This document shows positions 15,476 through 24,326 of a stretch of DNA of 28,378 nt, in pieces (position 1 is the stretch's first letter; each line of letters starts with the position of its first letter). The position numbers and the translations under genes were made by a program. The DNA is taken from the NCBI GenBank assembly GCA_964617665.1, contig CAZUAH010000139.1:1-28378 (forward strand). The letters run 5' to 3'. This DNA comes from JADHUC01 sp964617665. Lineage in GTDB: Bacteria; Planctomycetota; Planctomycetia; Pirellulales; Pirellulaceae. The notes beneath the pieces were generated by a model, which saw nothing but the letters and a program-made list of their open reading frames with translations, was not told the origin of the DNA and ran no database searches.

Positions 15476-17764
15476 TCAGTCCCTCGACGTGCATCTTTCT
15501 TCAACAAAGAAGACCGATCGGACCGGTCCCAGTTCTAGCCGCACCCGTGTGCAGGGCGATCCATTCTCAATCACAGCAGTGCTTTCGATGCCTGTGATGT
15601 GTCCGTCGTCCGGATTCCAGGACTGCAGCGTGAGTGTCCCTCGGAGAACGATATCTGTCGCCACAGCTTCGTCCGTCGAGTTCGCAAAGAAGTAGATATT
15701 TCGGCCGTCCTTGATCTTGTGAAGATAGGAAAGCATCCCAGAGTGTTTTCCCTCTTTGGGAGGACGACTTCCACTTTGAGGGAGATGCTTGAAGGCCGGA
15801 GCCCCAGGGCCGAACCGGACGTCAGGCACCGGCATTGCATCGCACAAGGCAGCGACCAGAGCCGATCCATTCTTCTGCAGCGATGGGACGAAGTAAGATG
15901 CGCCTCCTTTCTCATTGGTTTTCCTGGCATAGTGCTGATGATTCACCGAATTGGAGGAGAACATTGCTTCAACAGCTTTGATGACGTCACGGTCGTGGCC
16001 AAACTCGGCCGATGAAGTGGGTAACTGCGTTGTGGCAATCACCTTTCCCCCGGCATCATAAAACGCTTTGATCTTCCGCAGATTGCTCCAATGGATTGCC
16101 GACACGCTTGGAATGATGATTACTCTGTAATCTTCAAAGTTGACCTCGTTTTCCAGGCGGAGTATTGCATCATCTCCCCGACATTTCTCGTCCATGATCT
16201 CTGGATGAAGAAATGTGAAGTCACGACGAATCCCACCCGTAAGCAGATCGCTTAACGCATTGAAATCCGTATTCTCGGGCATCGTTAGTCCAGGATGTGG
16301 TCCTCCGCCCTTGCCAAACTGGGCGTATGCTTGCATGGTTGCCACGGGATAGAGCACACCAATGTCGGACACATGCCGCCCGCCTTGCAGCAGTAGGCTC
16401 ACACGGGCCGCCCAATCATTGTAGGACGCCAACTCTGGACCCACCTCGTCCGAAAAGTGGGAGATCAGCGGCGGTATCCGCACCCTTTCAGGATCGTACC
16501 ACATGCCGTGGGGCAAAAAGAAATTGGCTCCTCGGACAAAGAGTTCCATGCCCGACCGGTACAGCATCTTCTTATCAAAAGGCCGCCGATAGTTACCGTA
16601 TATTTCGACAGCCGTCAGAGGACGATCATAACTGTAGGAGGCCGAACTCGTCAGCTTGAACCCCGGTCGACCATGTCCGTAGTAATGGATCGAATCGATC
16701 ATCGGGATGTCGCAATGGCGGTAGAATTTGATGTGATCGCCCGCCAGGAATGTGGGTTGAGGATGATACTGCCCCATGGCATGCCCCGTACTGCGAATCC
16801 CATGCTTGGAACACCACTCATTGACCTTGCGCGGAAAACCTTCCGCCATCAGCTCTGCCCGGAAATCAAACAGAGCTACGCGGGCCGCCACGGTGTCCGG
16901 ACCGATGTCGTGCCACAGTGCCGGATAGTAGTCCACCGGACTGAATTCGTGTTTCGCCATGAACTTCTCGTTGAAGTCCGGAGTCCAGTTGCGGTAGTTC
17001 AGGAGGCGGATATTGATGTCATCAAAGAAGTTCATCGTGATGGTCGAGCCAAAGTGCTTCGAGAACCGTTTGTAATATTCGTCGTAGGTCAACGAGCAGA
17101 ATCGATCGACCGATTCGGGATTCAGGTAGTCCACGAATTCACCAGTCCGCACACAGGTGAAGATCATGATCTTCCAATCGCCAGCGGGAACGTGCCAGGC
17201 GAGGGTGCCACCGGCTACGTTCCCACTGATGTCGCGTCGCTCCAGGCTCTCCGCATTCATGGCGACCGCCCCCATGAACATCCCTTCGGGCAACGCCTTC
17301 TTCCAGTCCTTGGGGCCGGTAACGTTTGACTCCGAATTATCAAGCCGCGAGGCGATGTCGTCCGGGAACTGCTCCTTCATCTTGCCGCCGGCCGTGCCGC
17401 TGGGAAAACCTACGTCATCATAGAAGACAACACTCATCCCAAGCTTTCTGCTGGTTTCCAGAATATCGCCGTATCGCGCGAAGTAGTCTTCCGTTAAGTA
17501 CTTCGGTTCGGTGTGTCTCACCGGCAACACGGCAACACCAGAGAACCCACTGCTGTCTCGCGAAGCCTTGAGTTGAGAAACGATCTCTTCTGTCGTAAGC
17601 TGGCCGTTCATGTGCCAAAGGGGAACAGTCTTCAGCGCCAACGGCGGATCCTTGAAGTCCTTTTCGATGCCGGTGAGCTCATCCGCTGAACCACTTGTCA
17701 TTATGCCCAACGCGGCTATCGCGCAACAAACCACGATCAATTTGCAGTTGTTTTTCCTGTACAC
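15476..17764 (-). CDS. Exported glycoside hydrolase, GH106 (alpha-L-rhamnosidase)-like
   Basis: 762 residues starting at GTG 17764. The signal peptide is MYRKNNCKLIVVCCAIAALGIMTSG. The catalytic TIM-barrel region carries the GH106-type block FYDDVGFPSGTAGG (114-127; family members usually read YDExGWPSGxAGG), then MNFFDDINIRLL, a long barrel with HAMGQYHPQP and MIDSIHYYGHGRPGF, and a Rossmann-like or beta-galactosidase-trimerisation-like module (DYRVIIIPSVSAI). It ends in a short beta-sandwich (IYFFANSTDE, LQSWNPDDGHITGI). It is somewhat shorter than many GH106 proteins. Its likely role is release of alpha-L-rhamnose from rhamnogalacturonan, ulvan or another rhamnose-rich glycan. The family call rests on motif resemblance and could instead be a neighbouring unclassified clan member. 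Confidence 0.7.
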   Translation of the reverse strand: MYRKNNCKLIVVCCAIAALGIMTSGSADELTGIEKDFKDPPLALKTVPLWHMNGQLTTEEIVSQLKASRDSSGFSGVAVLPVRHTEPKYLTEDYFARYGDILETSRKLGMSVVFYDDVGFPSGTAGGKMKEQFPDDIASRLDNSESNVTGPKDWKKALPEGMFMGAVAMNAESLERRDISGNVAGGTLAWHVPAGDWKIMIFTCVRTGEFVDYLNPESVDRFCSLTYDEYYKRFSKHFGSTITMNFFDDINIRLLNYRNWTPDFNEKFMAKHEFSPVDYYPALWHDIGPDTVAARVALFDFRAELMAEGFPRKVNEWCSKHGIRSTGHAMGQYHPQPTFLAGDHIKFYRHCDIPMIDSIHYYGHGRPGFKLTSSASYSYDRPLTAVEIYGNYRRPFDKKMLYRSGMELFVRGANFFLPHGMWYDPERVRIPPLISHFSDEVGPELASYNDWAARVSLLLQGGRHVSDIGVLYPVATMQAYAQFGKGGGPHPGLTMPENTDFNALSDLLTGGIRRDFTFLHPEIMDEKCRGDDAILRLENEVNFEDYRVIIIPSVSAIHWSNLRKIKAFYDAGGKVIATTQLPTSSAEFGHDRDVIKAVEAMFSSNSVNHQHYARKTNEKGGASYFVPSLQKNGSALVAALCDAMPVPDVRFGPGAPAFKHLPQSGSRPPKEGKHSGMLSYLHKIKDGRNIYFFANSTDEAVATDIVLRGTLTLQSWNPDDGHITGIESTAVIENGSPCTRVRLELGPVRSVFFVEERCTSRD

Positions 17765-18470
17765 AATTCTTAGGCCTTCCCTAACTTCCTGACATCATCT
17801 TGTGGTTTCCAGGCGGCATCGGGTGCCAGCGGCGACCAGCGGCCCGGCAGAACGTCAATACTTGTATGTGGTTCGTCCATGATATGGCAATCGTTCGCCC
17901 ACCCAGTGATCCACCGAGACGATACAGGATATAGCATCTGCCTCATCTTGTTGATCCTGTAATCCTGTCCACAACTCTTGCGCTTCTCCAGAACGCTGAC
18001 GGGATCACAGGATTAACGGGATGAGAACTCACTTCATCGTTGGTTCCTTGCCGAGCAGCGGAAACTGTCTTACCCGTCCTACAGGCACTGCGTGCCCGTA
18101 TTATGGCACGGCAGACATACGTAGAATATGCCACCGCCGTGTATCCGTCACGGCGCGGGGCAACGAGGAAAGGCGATCTATCGCGATGATGCGGACCGGT
18201 CGCGGAATCCCTTGCGTGACCCACCGACATCAGGAAAGGTCCAAAGGTCGATCAAGCGCTGGCACGGCGCTTGAAGTCGCCCCGTGGCGAAGCGTTACTG
18301 ATGAGGAGTATAACAAACCGTTGACCACCAGCTGTTACCAGCGAAACCGCAAACTCCCTGCCGCCAAGTATACTAATACCCCTTCCCGTCCATCCCCTTT
18401 GCGGCTGCAAACTACGCTCCATCAAACACTTTAGGACCGACAGTGCCATTCGGAACGGACCCGTATTCGT
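17765..18470. other. Degraded non-coding stretch
   Basis: No intact gene. It contains the propeller relic at 17823-17920 and a pair of oppositely oriented copies of a repeat with TAATCCTGT as core: GATCCTGTAATCCTGTC at 17953-17969, and the complementary form within 18001-18024. Positions 18025-18470 show nothing I can assign. The promoter of the GH106-like gene should lie close to 17765. Confidence 0.5.
17823..17920 (-). pseudogene. Second internally deleted relic of the methyltransferase-like/propeller gene
   Basis: Positions 17823-17885 match 14693-14755 of the intact paralogue at about 80%, including ATGTG-TCGTCCATGATAT. Positions 17886-17920 match 15133-15167, including GGCAATCGTTCGCCCA. 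The 377 bp between them in the intact gene are missing, which also breaks the frame. It lies upstream of the intact operon in the same orientation. It has no start or stop of its own and is non-functional. Confidence 0.75.
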
Positions 18471-18590
18471 GCCACCCAACAGTTCGTAGACCGGCCGTTT
18501 CAGTACCTTCCCAGCTAGATCACAGAGCACCATAGTCCGGGCGCCCAACGGTCCGGGCATTTTGCGTGAGGCCAGATCGAATCCTTGGAA
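18471..18590 (-). pseudogene. Relic of an enolase-superfamily (mandelate racemase-like) gene
   Basis: On the minus strand, right after the stop of the 1161-residue protein and in the same frame, the translation reads FQGFDLASRKMPGPLGART and then LCDLAGKVLKRPVYELLGG. The second block is the hallmark of mandelate racemase/muconate lactonising enzymes (usually ALWDLAGKxxGxPVYxLLGG), at the end of the N-terminal capping region. Sequence on both sides has no family similarity, and neither the barrel Lys/Asp/Glu metal ligands nor a start are present. I infer a leftover of a sugar-acid dehydratase gene. Confidence 0.6.
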
Positions 18591-18626
18591 CGTATTCTTC
18601 GCGGAGCGAACAACAAGTATCCGACA

Positions 18627-21600
18627 TCATTCCATTTCGATGGCCCCGGCATCGCGTCGACCGCCCGCTGGCGTGTGGCCGCCCCAGTCACGCAGAAACG
18701 GTCCATCAAACTGCCAGGCATAGACTTCCTCGATCGTCGTCTTTGCATCGGCCAGCGTACCGAGTGCGATTCGAGCGAATTCGAATGTTCCTGCTAGGCA
18801 ACGCCCATCTGGCGTGCCGCCCACGAACAGATTCGCATCGTTCGCCAGCGAGATCTCCGTTCCGATGCCGGCACCCGATGCTTCCCGCTTGCCATCGACG
18901 TACAGCGAAAGCGTCTTGCCTACACGGTCCGCCTCGGCCACGACGTGATGAAACTGTCCATCATTTACCTTGGTTGCACTGGCGATTTCGGTCGCCACCG
19001 CACCGCCCTTGACCGAGAACGTGACACCTCCGTCGCTGTTGAGGGTCAATGAATAGCCGGCCGTGCCCATCTTCTCTAATAGGACTGCCTCACCGTGGTT
19101 GGGCGTGGTATTGAAATAAGCCTCAAGCAAGAAGTTTGAATTGAGCACCTGTGGGCTTTTGTAGCCAGCCGAGGGAGCTGCTGCTCCTTTGGCGATCGCA
19201 TAGCGCGCGATCTCCGTGTGATCTCCCCATTCTCCGGTAGGCGTCAGCCATGCGGTTACGATGAAGTGACTCAGGCCGGGTTTACTAACCGGCTTGAAGC
19301 GGAGTACGTAGGGGCCCGCGCCCGAAGTGTCTTTCGCTTCGCCGCCCCACGCGTTCATGCCGCCGAAACGACCGTTGGTCCGCGACCAGTGAAGATCCGC
19401 CCGGAGCTTGAGTTTCGAATCGGCAGCCTCTCCCTTAAGGTGTACTCGTACTTCGAACGGTCTCCCCAGCGTGACCTCTTCGGGCGCATCGAAAGTGATC
19501 CAGTCGACTGGTTTGTTCGTAATGTCCGGTTCGTCGGCATCCGCTGCTGCTTCAAACAGATCATTGGTCAAGACCGCATACTGATCGCGGCCGTTCAGTC
19601 GAAGTGCGCCGCGCGTCCAATCTTCGAGCGGACCGTCTACGTAGTCGTCGGCGTCTACATTCACCGCTCGCAAAGGATACATAGGCTGTTTCTGGTAGTC
19701 CTCGCGATTGACGTAGTACGGGGCAAGATGGAAATGTTCATCCAGAATATGCGTCGCGTCGTCGCCAGCCGAATAGAAAGGCCACTCGCCCACGGTGGCG
19801 TAGAGTCCCCACGGCACGAAGACCCGGACCCCTTGATCAGCCGCGGCCCCGGTTGGGCGGAAGTCGCCTTCGTCCGGTGCCTTCAGCGGGGACTGCCGGG
19901 CGACTTGCCCCAAATCGCCGACAGAACCGGATCGGCCCAGGGCCTTGCGGAAGCTATCCATATCGGGGTGCCAGCGTCCGTCGGGTTCGAAGACTCCAAG
20001 CTTCTCCGGGATGTCGAAGAAGATGTTCCTGGCGTACGCGTTCGACTCGTGGTGGAACTCGGATTTCTGCGCGCCCGCGTCGGCGGCGTTGGGATCGGCC
20101 ATCGTGTTTGACGGATTGGCGTGGCGAAAGGCCATCTCGCCCATGCCATGCCAGATGTTCCCGAGGTACTTGTTGCGACCCGCCTCTGGTGCCTGGCGAC
20201 GCGAACCGATCACGAAATTGTAGGCGGTGTTGTTGAAAACCGTTGCCAAGAAGCCGTGAATCTCCTGAAACGCCGAGCAGTTGCCCAGCGGCCCAAACGG
20301 GTCTTTGGATTTTCCCCATGCAATGTTGTTGAAGTAGTACTGTTTGTAGCCGCCGTCCATGTAATACGCATGACCGAATGACGACGTGGCCGGTTTGTCG
20401 GCCTGGAGCTTGTGTCCCCACGTCTTGTATCCGCGAGGATTGCCCGAGATGTTGTTGTACACGTACGCCGGGCCTCCCTGCCAGGTCTCGATGCCACCCC
20501 AATCGTTGTTGTTCAACAGCGAATCCACAATCTCGTTATGATGGATCAGGATCCGGGAAAGCGGACGGTCGACTTTCGCAGCAGACCGCTTGCCCCCGTA
20601 GACGAAGATGCCCGAGCCGTACAATCGGTAGCCGATGTTCCCGGCGATTTCGGCCGTTTCGGCGCAGTCGATCTCGATTGCATGTCCGTGGCCGTATCGG
20701 TTAGGCCGGCGACCGACTTGAAAGAGAGCGTTGCGCAGGACTTTGACGTCGTAGAGGCGTCCCTTCGGAAGCTCGAGCCCCCAAGCCCCGCCGTCTGCCA
20801 ACAACACGGCACCGTGGTCGGTGTATCGCATCACGTTGTCGCGAATCACGACGCGGTCGACTACATCTTCGTCGCCGACCGCCTTCATGCGAACAGGCAT
20901 ATGGACATGCTCGAATCGGCAGTTCGCGACGACAAGGTCCTCGCCCGAACCCAGCAGGCGGATACACGCCGGGTCGACGTCTTTGCCTCGCGTGGGCGGA
21001 GCATCCAAGTTCCAAAACACATTGGTGAAGCAGAAGGTCAGACCTGAGATATGCACGTGGCTCATCTGCTCGCTGTCGATTAAGTTCAACCGCCGCGCCA
21101 CCTCGATGTGAGCCTTGCTCGGGTTTCGGTCATCCGCGAGACGCAGATAAAGCCGTCCACCGTCGCCACGCTTGTCGAACCAGAACTCGCCCGGCGAGTC
21201 CAGGTAATGCGGTTTGTCTTCCAGGTAATATCGAGCATAACGTGGAACATGGTACGATCCGGCGCCGCCGCCCCACTGGCCACCAAAAATCAAGGCATGC
21301 CGCGCGGGATCACACTTAAGTACTCGCGTCGGGTATGGCGTGCTCATTACCCAACCGTACTCGGGCCAGATTAACGCCCCCTCATAGTAATCTGCCGGTT
21401 CGGTGATGTTCTTCGTGTCGACACCAAGATGCATTTCCGTGCCGTTGAACTCCTCCCGGGCGCCCCACGGGCTCTTCGGATTGTCCCACGACCACCACTC
21501 GCTCTTGATGTCGTCTGGCTCCGTAACCCTCCAGTTCGGAGTCCGTGCCAGCGGGATACGCTCGACCCGCCCGTCGTCCTCGACGAGCCAAACGTTGCGC

Positions 21601-22112
21601 GGGGCAAAGTCAAGATTGACGTAGGCAACCTTTGCCGCCTCCGGAATGTTCGGGTGATCGGTACCCATCGTCCATCCAGTGACCCGATCGGAGCCGTAGA
21701 TGGCCGCTTTGCCTTCGCCCCACGACGGATCGCTGGTCAGGCGAATCGGATCGCCGACCTTCCCCGATTCGGAAGCGATCAATTGTCCGCGGTACGCGAC
21801 GCCGCACTTGAAGACGTAGGCATGAATCCCCTCGCAGGCCGCAGCCCGTCCCGTCGCGGCTGGATCCCAGGGGTGATGTTTCCACGGCGCTGTCTTCGTG
21901 CGCCCATCGTTGGCATCGCTGCCGCCCTGGAAGTCGATGTAGCGAACCGAATCCCCTTTCTCGAACGCGAAGGGCTGCGGAGCCCACTCCAAGTCGCCGG
22001 TAGGAAGCACTTTTGCCTTTGGCTCCTGCCACGACCATTCAGACGCACCGATCGAGTTGACCACAACCGACACCAAGCACGCCATGCATACGCAAGTCAA
22101 TTTCCATTTCAT
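18627..22112 (-). CDS. Large secreted beta-helix protein with C-terminal LamG-like domain
   Basis: 1161 residues. The signal peptide (1-23, ending SIGAS) is followed by YIDFQGGSDANDGRTKTAPW (58-77), the usual opening of DUF1565/PL9- or GH141-like beta-helix enzymes. Coils run from about 345 to 720 (HVHISGLTFCFTNV, DLVVANCRFEHV, VVIRDNVMRYTDHGAVLL, ILIHHNEIVDSLLNNNDWGGIETW). A beta-sandwich (about 885-965) leads to a concanavalin/LamG-like domain (985-1130: NFLLEAYFNTT, GQFHHVVAEADR, LSLYVDGKREASG, LFVGGTPDG). The ATG follows AGGGAG at eight bases. Likely a polysaccharide-active enzyme with a carbohydrate-binding tail: a GH141-like fucosidase or xylanase, or a polysaccharide lyase. The catalytic residues cannot be fixed by eye. 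It is transcribed towards the GH106-like operon but separated from it by relic DNA. Confidence 0.8.
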   Translation of the reverse strand: MKWKLTCVCMACLVSVVVNSIGASEWSWQEPKAKVLPTGDLEWAPQPFAFEKGDSVRYIDFQGGSDANDGRTKTAPWKHHPWDPAATGRAAACEGIHAYVFKCGVAYRGQLIASESGKVGDPIRLTSDPSWGEGKAAIYGSDRVTGWTMGTDHPNIPEAAKVAYVNLDFAPRNVWLVEDDGRVERIPLARTPNWRVTEPDDIKSEWWSWDNPKSPWGAREEFNGTEMHLGVDTKNITEPADYYEGALIWPEYGWVMSTPYPTRVLKCDPARHALIFGGQWGGGAGSYHVPRYARYYLEDKPHYLDSPGEFWFDKRGDGGRLYLRLADDRNPSKAHIEVARRLNLIDSEQMSHVHISGLTFCFTNVFWNLDAPPTRGKDVDPACIRLLGSGEDLVVANCRFEHVHMPVRMKAVGDEDVVDRVVIRDNVMRYTDHGAVLLADGGAWGLELPKGRLYDVKVLRNALFQVGRRPNRYGHGHAIEIDCAETAEIAGNIGYRLYGSGIFVYGGKRSAAKVDRPLSRILIHHNEIVDSLLNNNDWGGIETWQGGPAYVYNNISGNPRGYKTWGHKLQADKPATSSFGHAYYMDGGYKQYYFNNIAWGKSKDPFGPLGNCSAFQEIHGFLATVFNNTAYNFVIGSRRQAPEAGRNKYLGNIWHGMGEMAFRHANPSNTMADPNAADAGAQKSEFHHESNAYARNIFFDIPEKLGVFEPDGRWHPDMDSFRKALGRSGSVGDLGQVARQSPLKAPDEGDFRPTGAAADQGVRVFVPWGLYATVGEWPFYSAGDDATHILDEHFHLAPYYVNREDYQKQPMYPLRAVNVDADDYVDGPLEDWTRGALRLNGRDQYAVLTNDLFEAAADADEPDITNKPVDWITFDAPEEVTLGRPFEVRVHLKGEAADSKLKLRADLHWSRTNGRFGGMNAWGGEAKDTSGAGPYVLRFKPVSKPGLSHFIVTAWLTPTGEWGDHTEIARYAIAKGAAAPSAGYKSPQVLNSNFLLEAYFNTTPNHGEAVLLEKMGTAGYSLTLNSDGGVTFSVKGGAVATEIASATKVNDGQFHHVVAEADRVGKTLSLYVDGKREASGAGIGTEISLANDANLFVGGTPDGRCLAGTFEFARIALGTLADAKTTIEEVYAWQFDGPFLRDWGGHTPAGGRRDAGAIEME

Positions 22113-22147
22113 ACGATCACTCCCTTACGAATCTTTGGTGAGACTAC

Positions 22148-22175
22148 ATTGTATAGGAAACTCGCCCGCAGCAAA
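22148..22175 (-). promoter_or_regulatory. Weak sigma70-like promoter candidate for the beta-helix/LamG gene
   Basis: Read on the minus strand, TTTGCT (22170-22175) and TACAAT (22148-22153) are spaced by 16 bases, and the -10 box ends 35 bp upstream of the start codon. The -10 is good and the -35 poor, so this is only a candidate. Confidence 0.3.
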
Positions 22176-22557
22176 TTCATCGAGCAGAGGAGGGCTCAGA
22201 TGCAAGCCAACGGGGGCCTTCGGCCGCACCAATAGCATCCGGAATGGGCTCGCAGGAATTCACCGGCAGCAATCAGACGGAGCATTCATGTCCAACACAA
22301 TGGCGACGCCTGCAAACACGGTTTTCTTCTTCGCTCCTGCGGAGCCCAGCGACCTCGCGAATCAGATTGGCAACGGCATAGGCGTGTCGGATATCTGCAG
22401 GTTTTGCGCAAACAAGAATAGCAGCGGCGTGTCATCCCTGAAAGAGTTTGGGTTGTCAAGCAGTTCCTCCCGATTTTCTGCTTCTCGTTTTCTCACTTGT
22501 GGAACGTACACTCTGCGCCGAAGCCCGTAGCTTCGTTTTGAACTTTTTCGCCATTGC
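22176..22557. other. Gene-free stretch
   Basis: I see no credible coding sequence, repeat or RNA gene between the promoter side of the beta-helix gene and the cytochrome fragment. Open frames here lack ribosome-binding sites and family motifs. Confidence 0.4.
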
Positions 22558-23121
22558 ATGCTGTCGGTAAACCTCCCGCGGCACGTGATTCACTATCCGT
22601 CCGACATCCAGCCGATCCTCGACGCCAAATGCGTCTCGTGCCACGGTGCTTCGGAACCGGACGCCGACTTGAGCCTTGTCGGGACCATTACGCCCCTTCA
22701 CAACGTTTCCTTCGAGCAAATACGCAACCGAGGATTGGCGGGTCCGGTCGTCGCCGAATTCGTGCATCACACCGGGGCCGATCATGCCAACCGATACGGC
22801 GGCTACCTCCGGCCCAAAAGCCTCGGTTCTCACGCGAGTGCCCTAGTATTGACGCTTCGCACCACGGACGCCCGCGATCCGCACTATCGACTGCTGTCGC
22901 AGGCCCACTTGCTGAAGATCATTCGCTGGGTGGACACCAATTATCAGTTCTACGGCACCTACTACGGCCGGCATCACGGAGCCCACCAAGCCCATCCCGA
23001 TTTCCGGCGAGCGCCGACGTTCGACGAGGCAATCAGCCCCGGGCCCCCGATTGGCACAACTAACGTGGACGCCACCTGCGGCGATTGTTGCGTCAACGCT
23101 ACTTGGATCACATCGACCTAG
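22558..23121 (+). pseudogene. Truncated C-terminal fragment of a cytochrome-c-type HzsA-related protein
   Basis: 187 codons. Near the start is IHYPSDIQPILDAKCVSCHG, with a c-type haem motif (CVSCH) in the same context as the second motif of the 7832-11068 protein (YERDIQPILDNHCGRCH). Further on, LLKIIRWVDTNYQFYGTYYGRHH parallels that protein's LLKLILWVDTLCAYRG. The whole N-terminal part of the family (signal peptide, propeller, first CxxCH) is missing. An in-frame TAG lies 30 bp before the first ATG, and there is no ribosome-binding site. A possible frameshift near 23060 would add LLRQRYLDHIDLAH downstream. Without a signal peptide the haem could not be attached, so I regard it as a gene remnant rather than a functional small cytochrome. 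Confidence 0.65.
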
Positions 23122-23777
23122 CGCATTTACAGTGCTTGGCTAACCTGCCGAGGTGTGTCGAACCCAAGCACTTTTCGACCAACGAAGAACTGCATCGGCC
23201 TGTCAGTCCCGAGCAGGCAGGAGAAGCGTCTGAAATGGCGCAGATGGAAGCCGACTGTGGCTGCTGCGCCGGAGCAAAACGCCCGCAATTCAAACGCTCG
23301 TGTCGTGCCGTTAATTCGATGACATTGAATCGGTCGTGCTTGTTTCTTCCGCGTTGATGTCGATGTGCCCTCCGAAGTTCTCGATTGCGCCAGAACTTCC
23401 GAGGTGTCGGACATCTGAACTTCTCGAACGGTCAAGAAGGAGGCGAGAGCCGCCTGTGCGCGATGCGGCCGAGATGCAAATGTGTAAGAGGGGGCGGAGC
23501 GAAACGCCGTTGGTAGCTAATGTACTTGAGTTCGGCATGTCGGCTCGCTAGAGTCGGCTGAAAGCCCCCAGAAAGGACTTTAATCGAGCGATTCAACCTG
23601 CGAGGGGATCTCGGCGAGAGCCGAGACCTGGCCAAACAGCATCCCGAAGTCGTTCAGCAACTGAAGATGCCGTGAGCGGGCTGTTCGATAGAAGTCTCCG
23701 GAGGGCCGCACCAGATTTTTTTGAGATTCTTGCGTTAAATTTCGCGGGGAGCGGAAGCGGTTACGTGAGGAGTACCT
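23122..23777. other. Gene-free stretch upstream of the ECF sigma gene
   Basis: The first 230 bp may contain the frameshifted tail of the cytochrome fragment. About 23400-23630 is densely self-complementary (see separate entry). 23640-23760 is unremarkable and should contain the promoter of the sigma factor gene; GAGGAG at 23767-23772 is its ribosome-binding site. Confidence 0.4.
23400..23630. ncRNA. Candidate structured RNA or intron-domain remnant (unassigned)
   Basis: Nested and adjacent stems can be drawn directly. TCCGA/TCGGA lies at 23398-23411, and AGGCG/CGCCT at 23441-23455. A multibranch region is closed by GGGGGC (23490-23495) and GCCCCC (23564-23569); it contains GGCG/CGCC around GAGCGAAA and GGCT-GAA-AGCC. 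Further on, TCTCGGC-GAGA-GCCGAGA (23609-23626) is a perfect 7-bp stem with a GNRA loop. Coding potential is absent. The alternation of short GC stems with purine-rich joints recalls domain I of group II introns, but I see no domain V hairpin and no reverse transcriptase, so the identity stays open. A 5' leader structure of the sigma factor mRNA is an alternative. Confidence 0.3.
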
Positions 23778-24326
23778 ATGGCAGCAATCTCCAACCAAGA
23801 AAACGACACACCTGATCCGCATGAAGCTTTCCTACGGCTGTGGATGAAGCACGAGCCGGAGTTGCGCGCCTTTGTCCGATCCTGTTGCCCAAAGGCTCAG
23901 GAAGTGGACGACGTCATGCAGGAAGTGAGTGTCGCCGCTTTGCGAAAGTTCTCCACGCTGGATGACCACTCGGCATTCGGACCGTGGGCCTGCCTCATTG
24001 CCCGTTATGAATTGCTTGCGGCTCGCCGACGTTTTGCCAGAGATCGACTGGTGTTGGCCGAAGATGTCGTGCAGCTGCTGGCCGGGGAAGGAGCCAAGGA
24101 GTTGCCGTTGCGTCAGCGGCAATTGCGGGCGCTGGATCAGTGCATCGAAAAACTGCCTCGCGAGCGACGCGAGTTGGCACTGGCGGCTTACGCGAAGGAC
24201 ACAACGATTCGCGAGTTGGCCGCGCAACTTAAACGGACAGAAGGCTCGCTGTACCAACTCCTGGCTCGCATCCGCAAGGTGCTACATCGTTGTATGGAGC
24301 AGGCTCTGGCTGGAGCTGAATCATGA
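23778..24326 (+). CDS. ECF-type RNA polymerase sigma factor (Rhodopirellula/Verrucomicrobium family)
   Basis: 182 residues. Region 2 includes FLRLWMKHEPELRAFVRSCCP and the core-binding helix EVDDVMQEVSVAALRKF (42-58), followed by PWACLIARYELLAARRR. Region 4 (about 115-175) reads RALDQCIEKLPRERRELALAAY, then the helix-turn-helix TIRELAAQLKRTEGSLYQLLARIRKVLHRC. This is the arrangement of the planctomycete/verrucomicrobial ECF family often encoded with FecR-type proteins. The start ATG is preceded by GAGGAG. Its stop overlaps the ATG of the FecR gene (ATGA), pointing to translational coupling and a sigma/anti-sigma pair. It likely redirects transcription to target operons on an envelope signal; the targets are not identifiable here. 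Confidence 0.93.
   Translation: MAAISNQENDTPDPHEAFLRLWMKHEPELRAFVRSCCPKAQEVDDVMQEVSVAALRKFSTLDDHSAFGPWACLIARYELLAARRRFARDRLVLAEDVVQLLAGEGAKELPLRQRQLRALDQCIEKLPRERRELALAAYAKDTTIRELAAQLKRTEGSLYQLLARIRKVLHRCMEQALAGAES

Noticed and set aside
17941..18030. CRISPR-like array from repeated TAATCCTGT units
   Set aside because: There are only two units in opposite orientation with no regular spacers and no cas genes.
22456..22833. Minus-strand open frame of 125 codons
   Set aside because: It overlaps the cytochrome-type fragment, which has a recognisable haem motif on the other strand; no domain or ribosome-binding site supports it.
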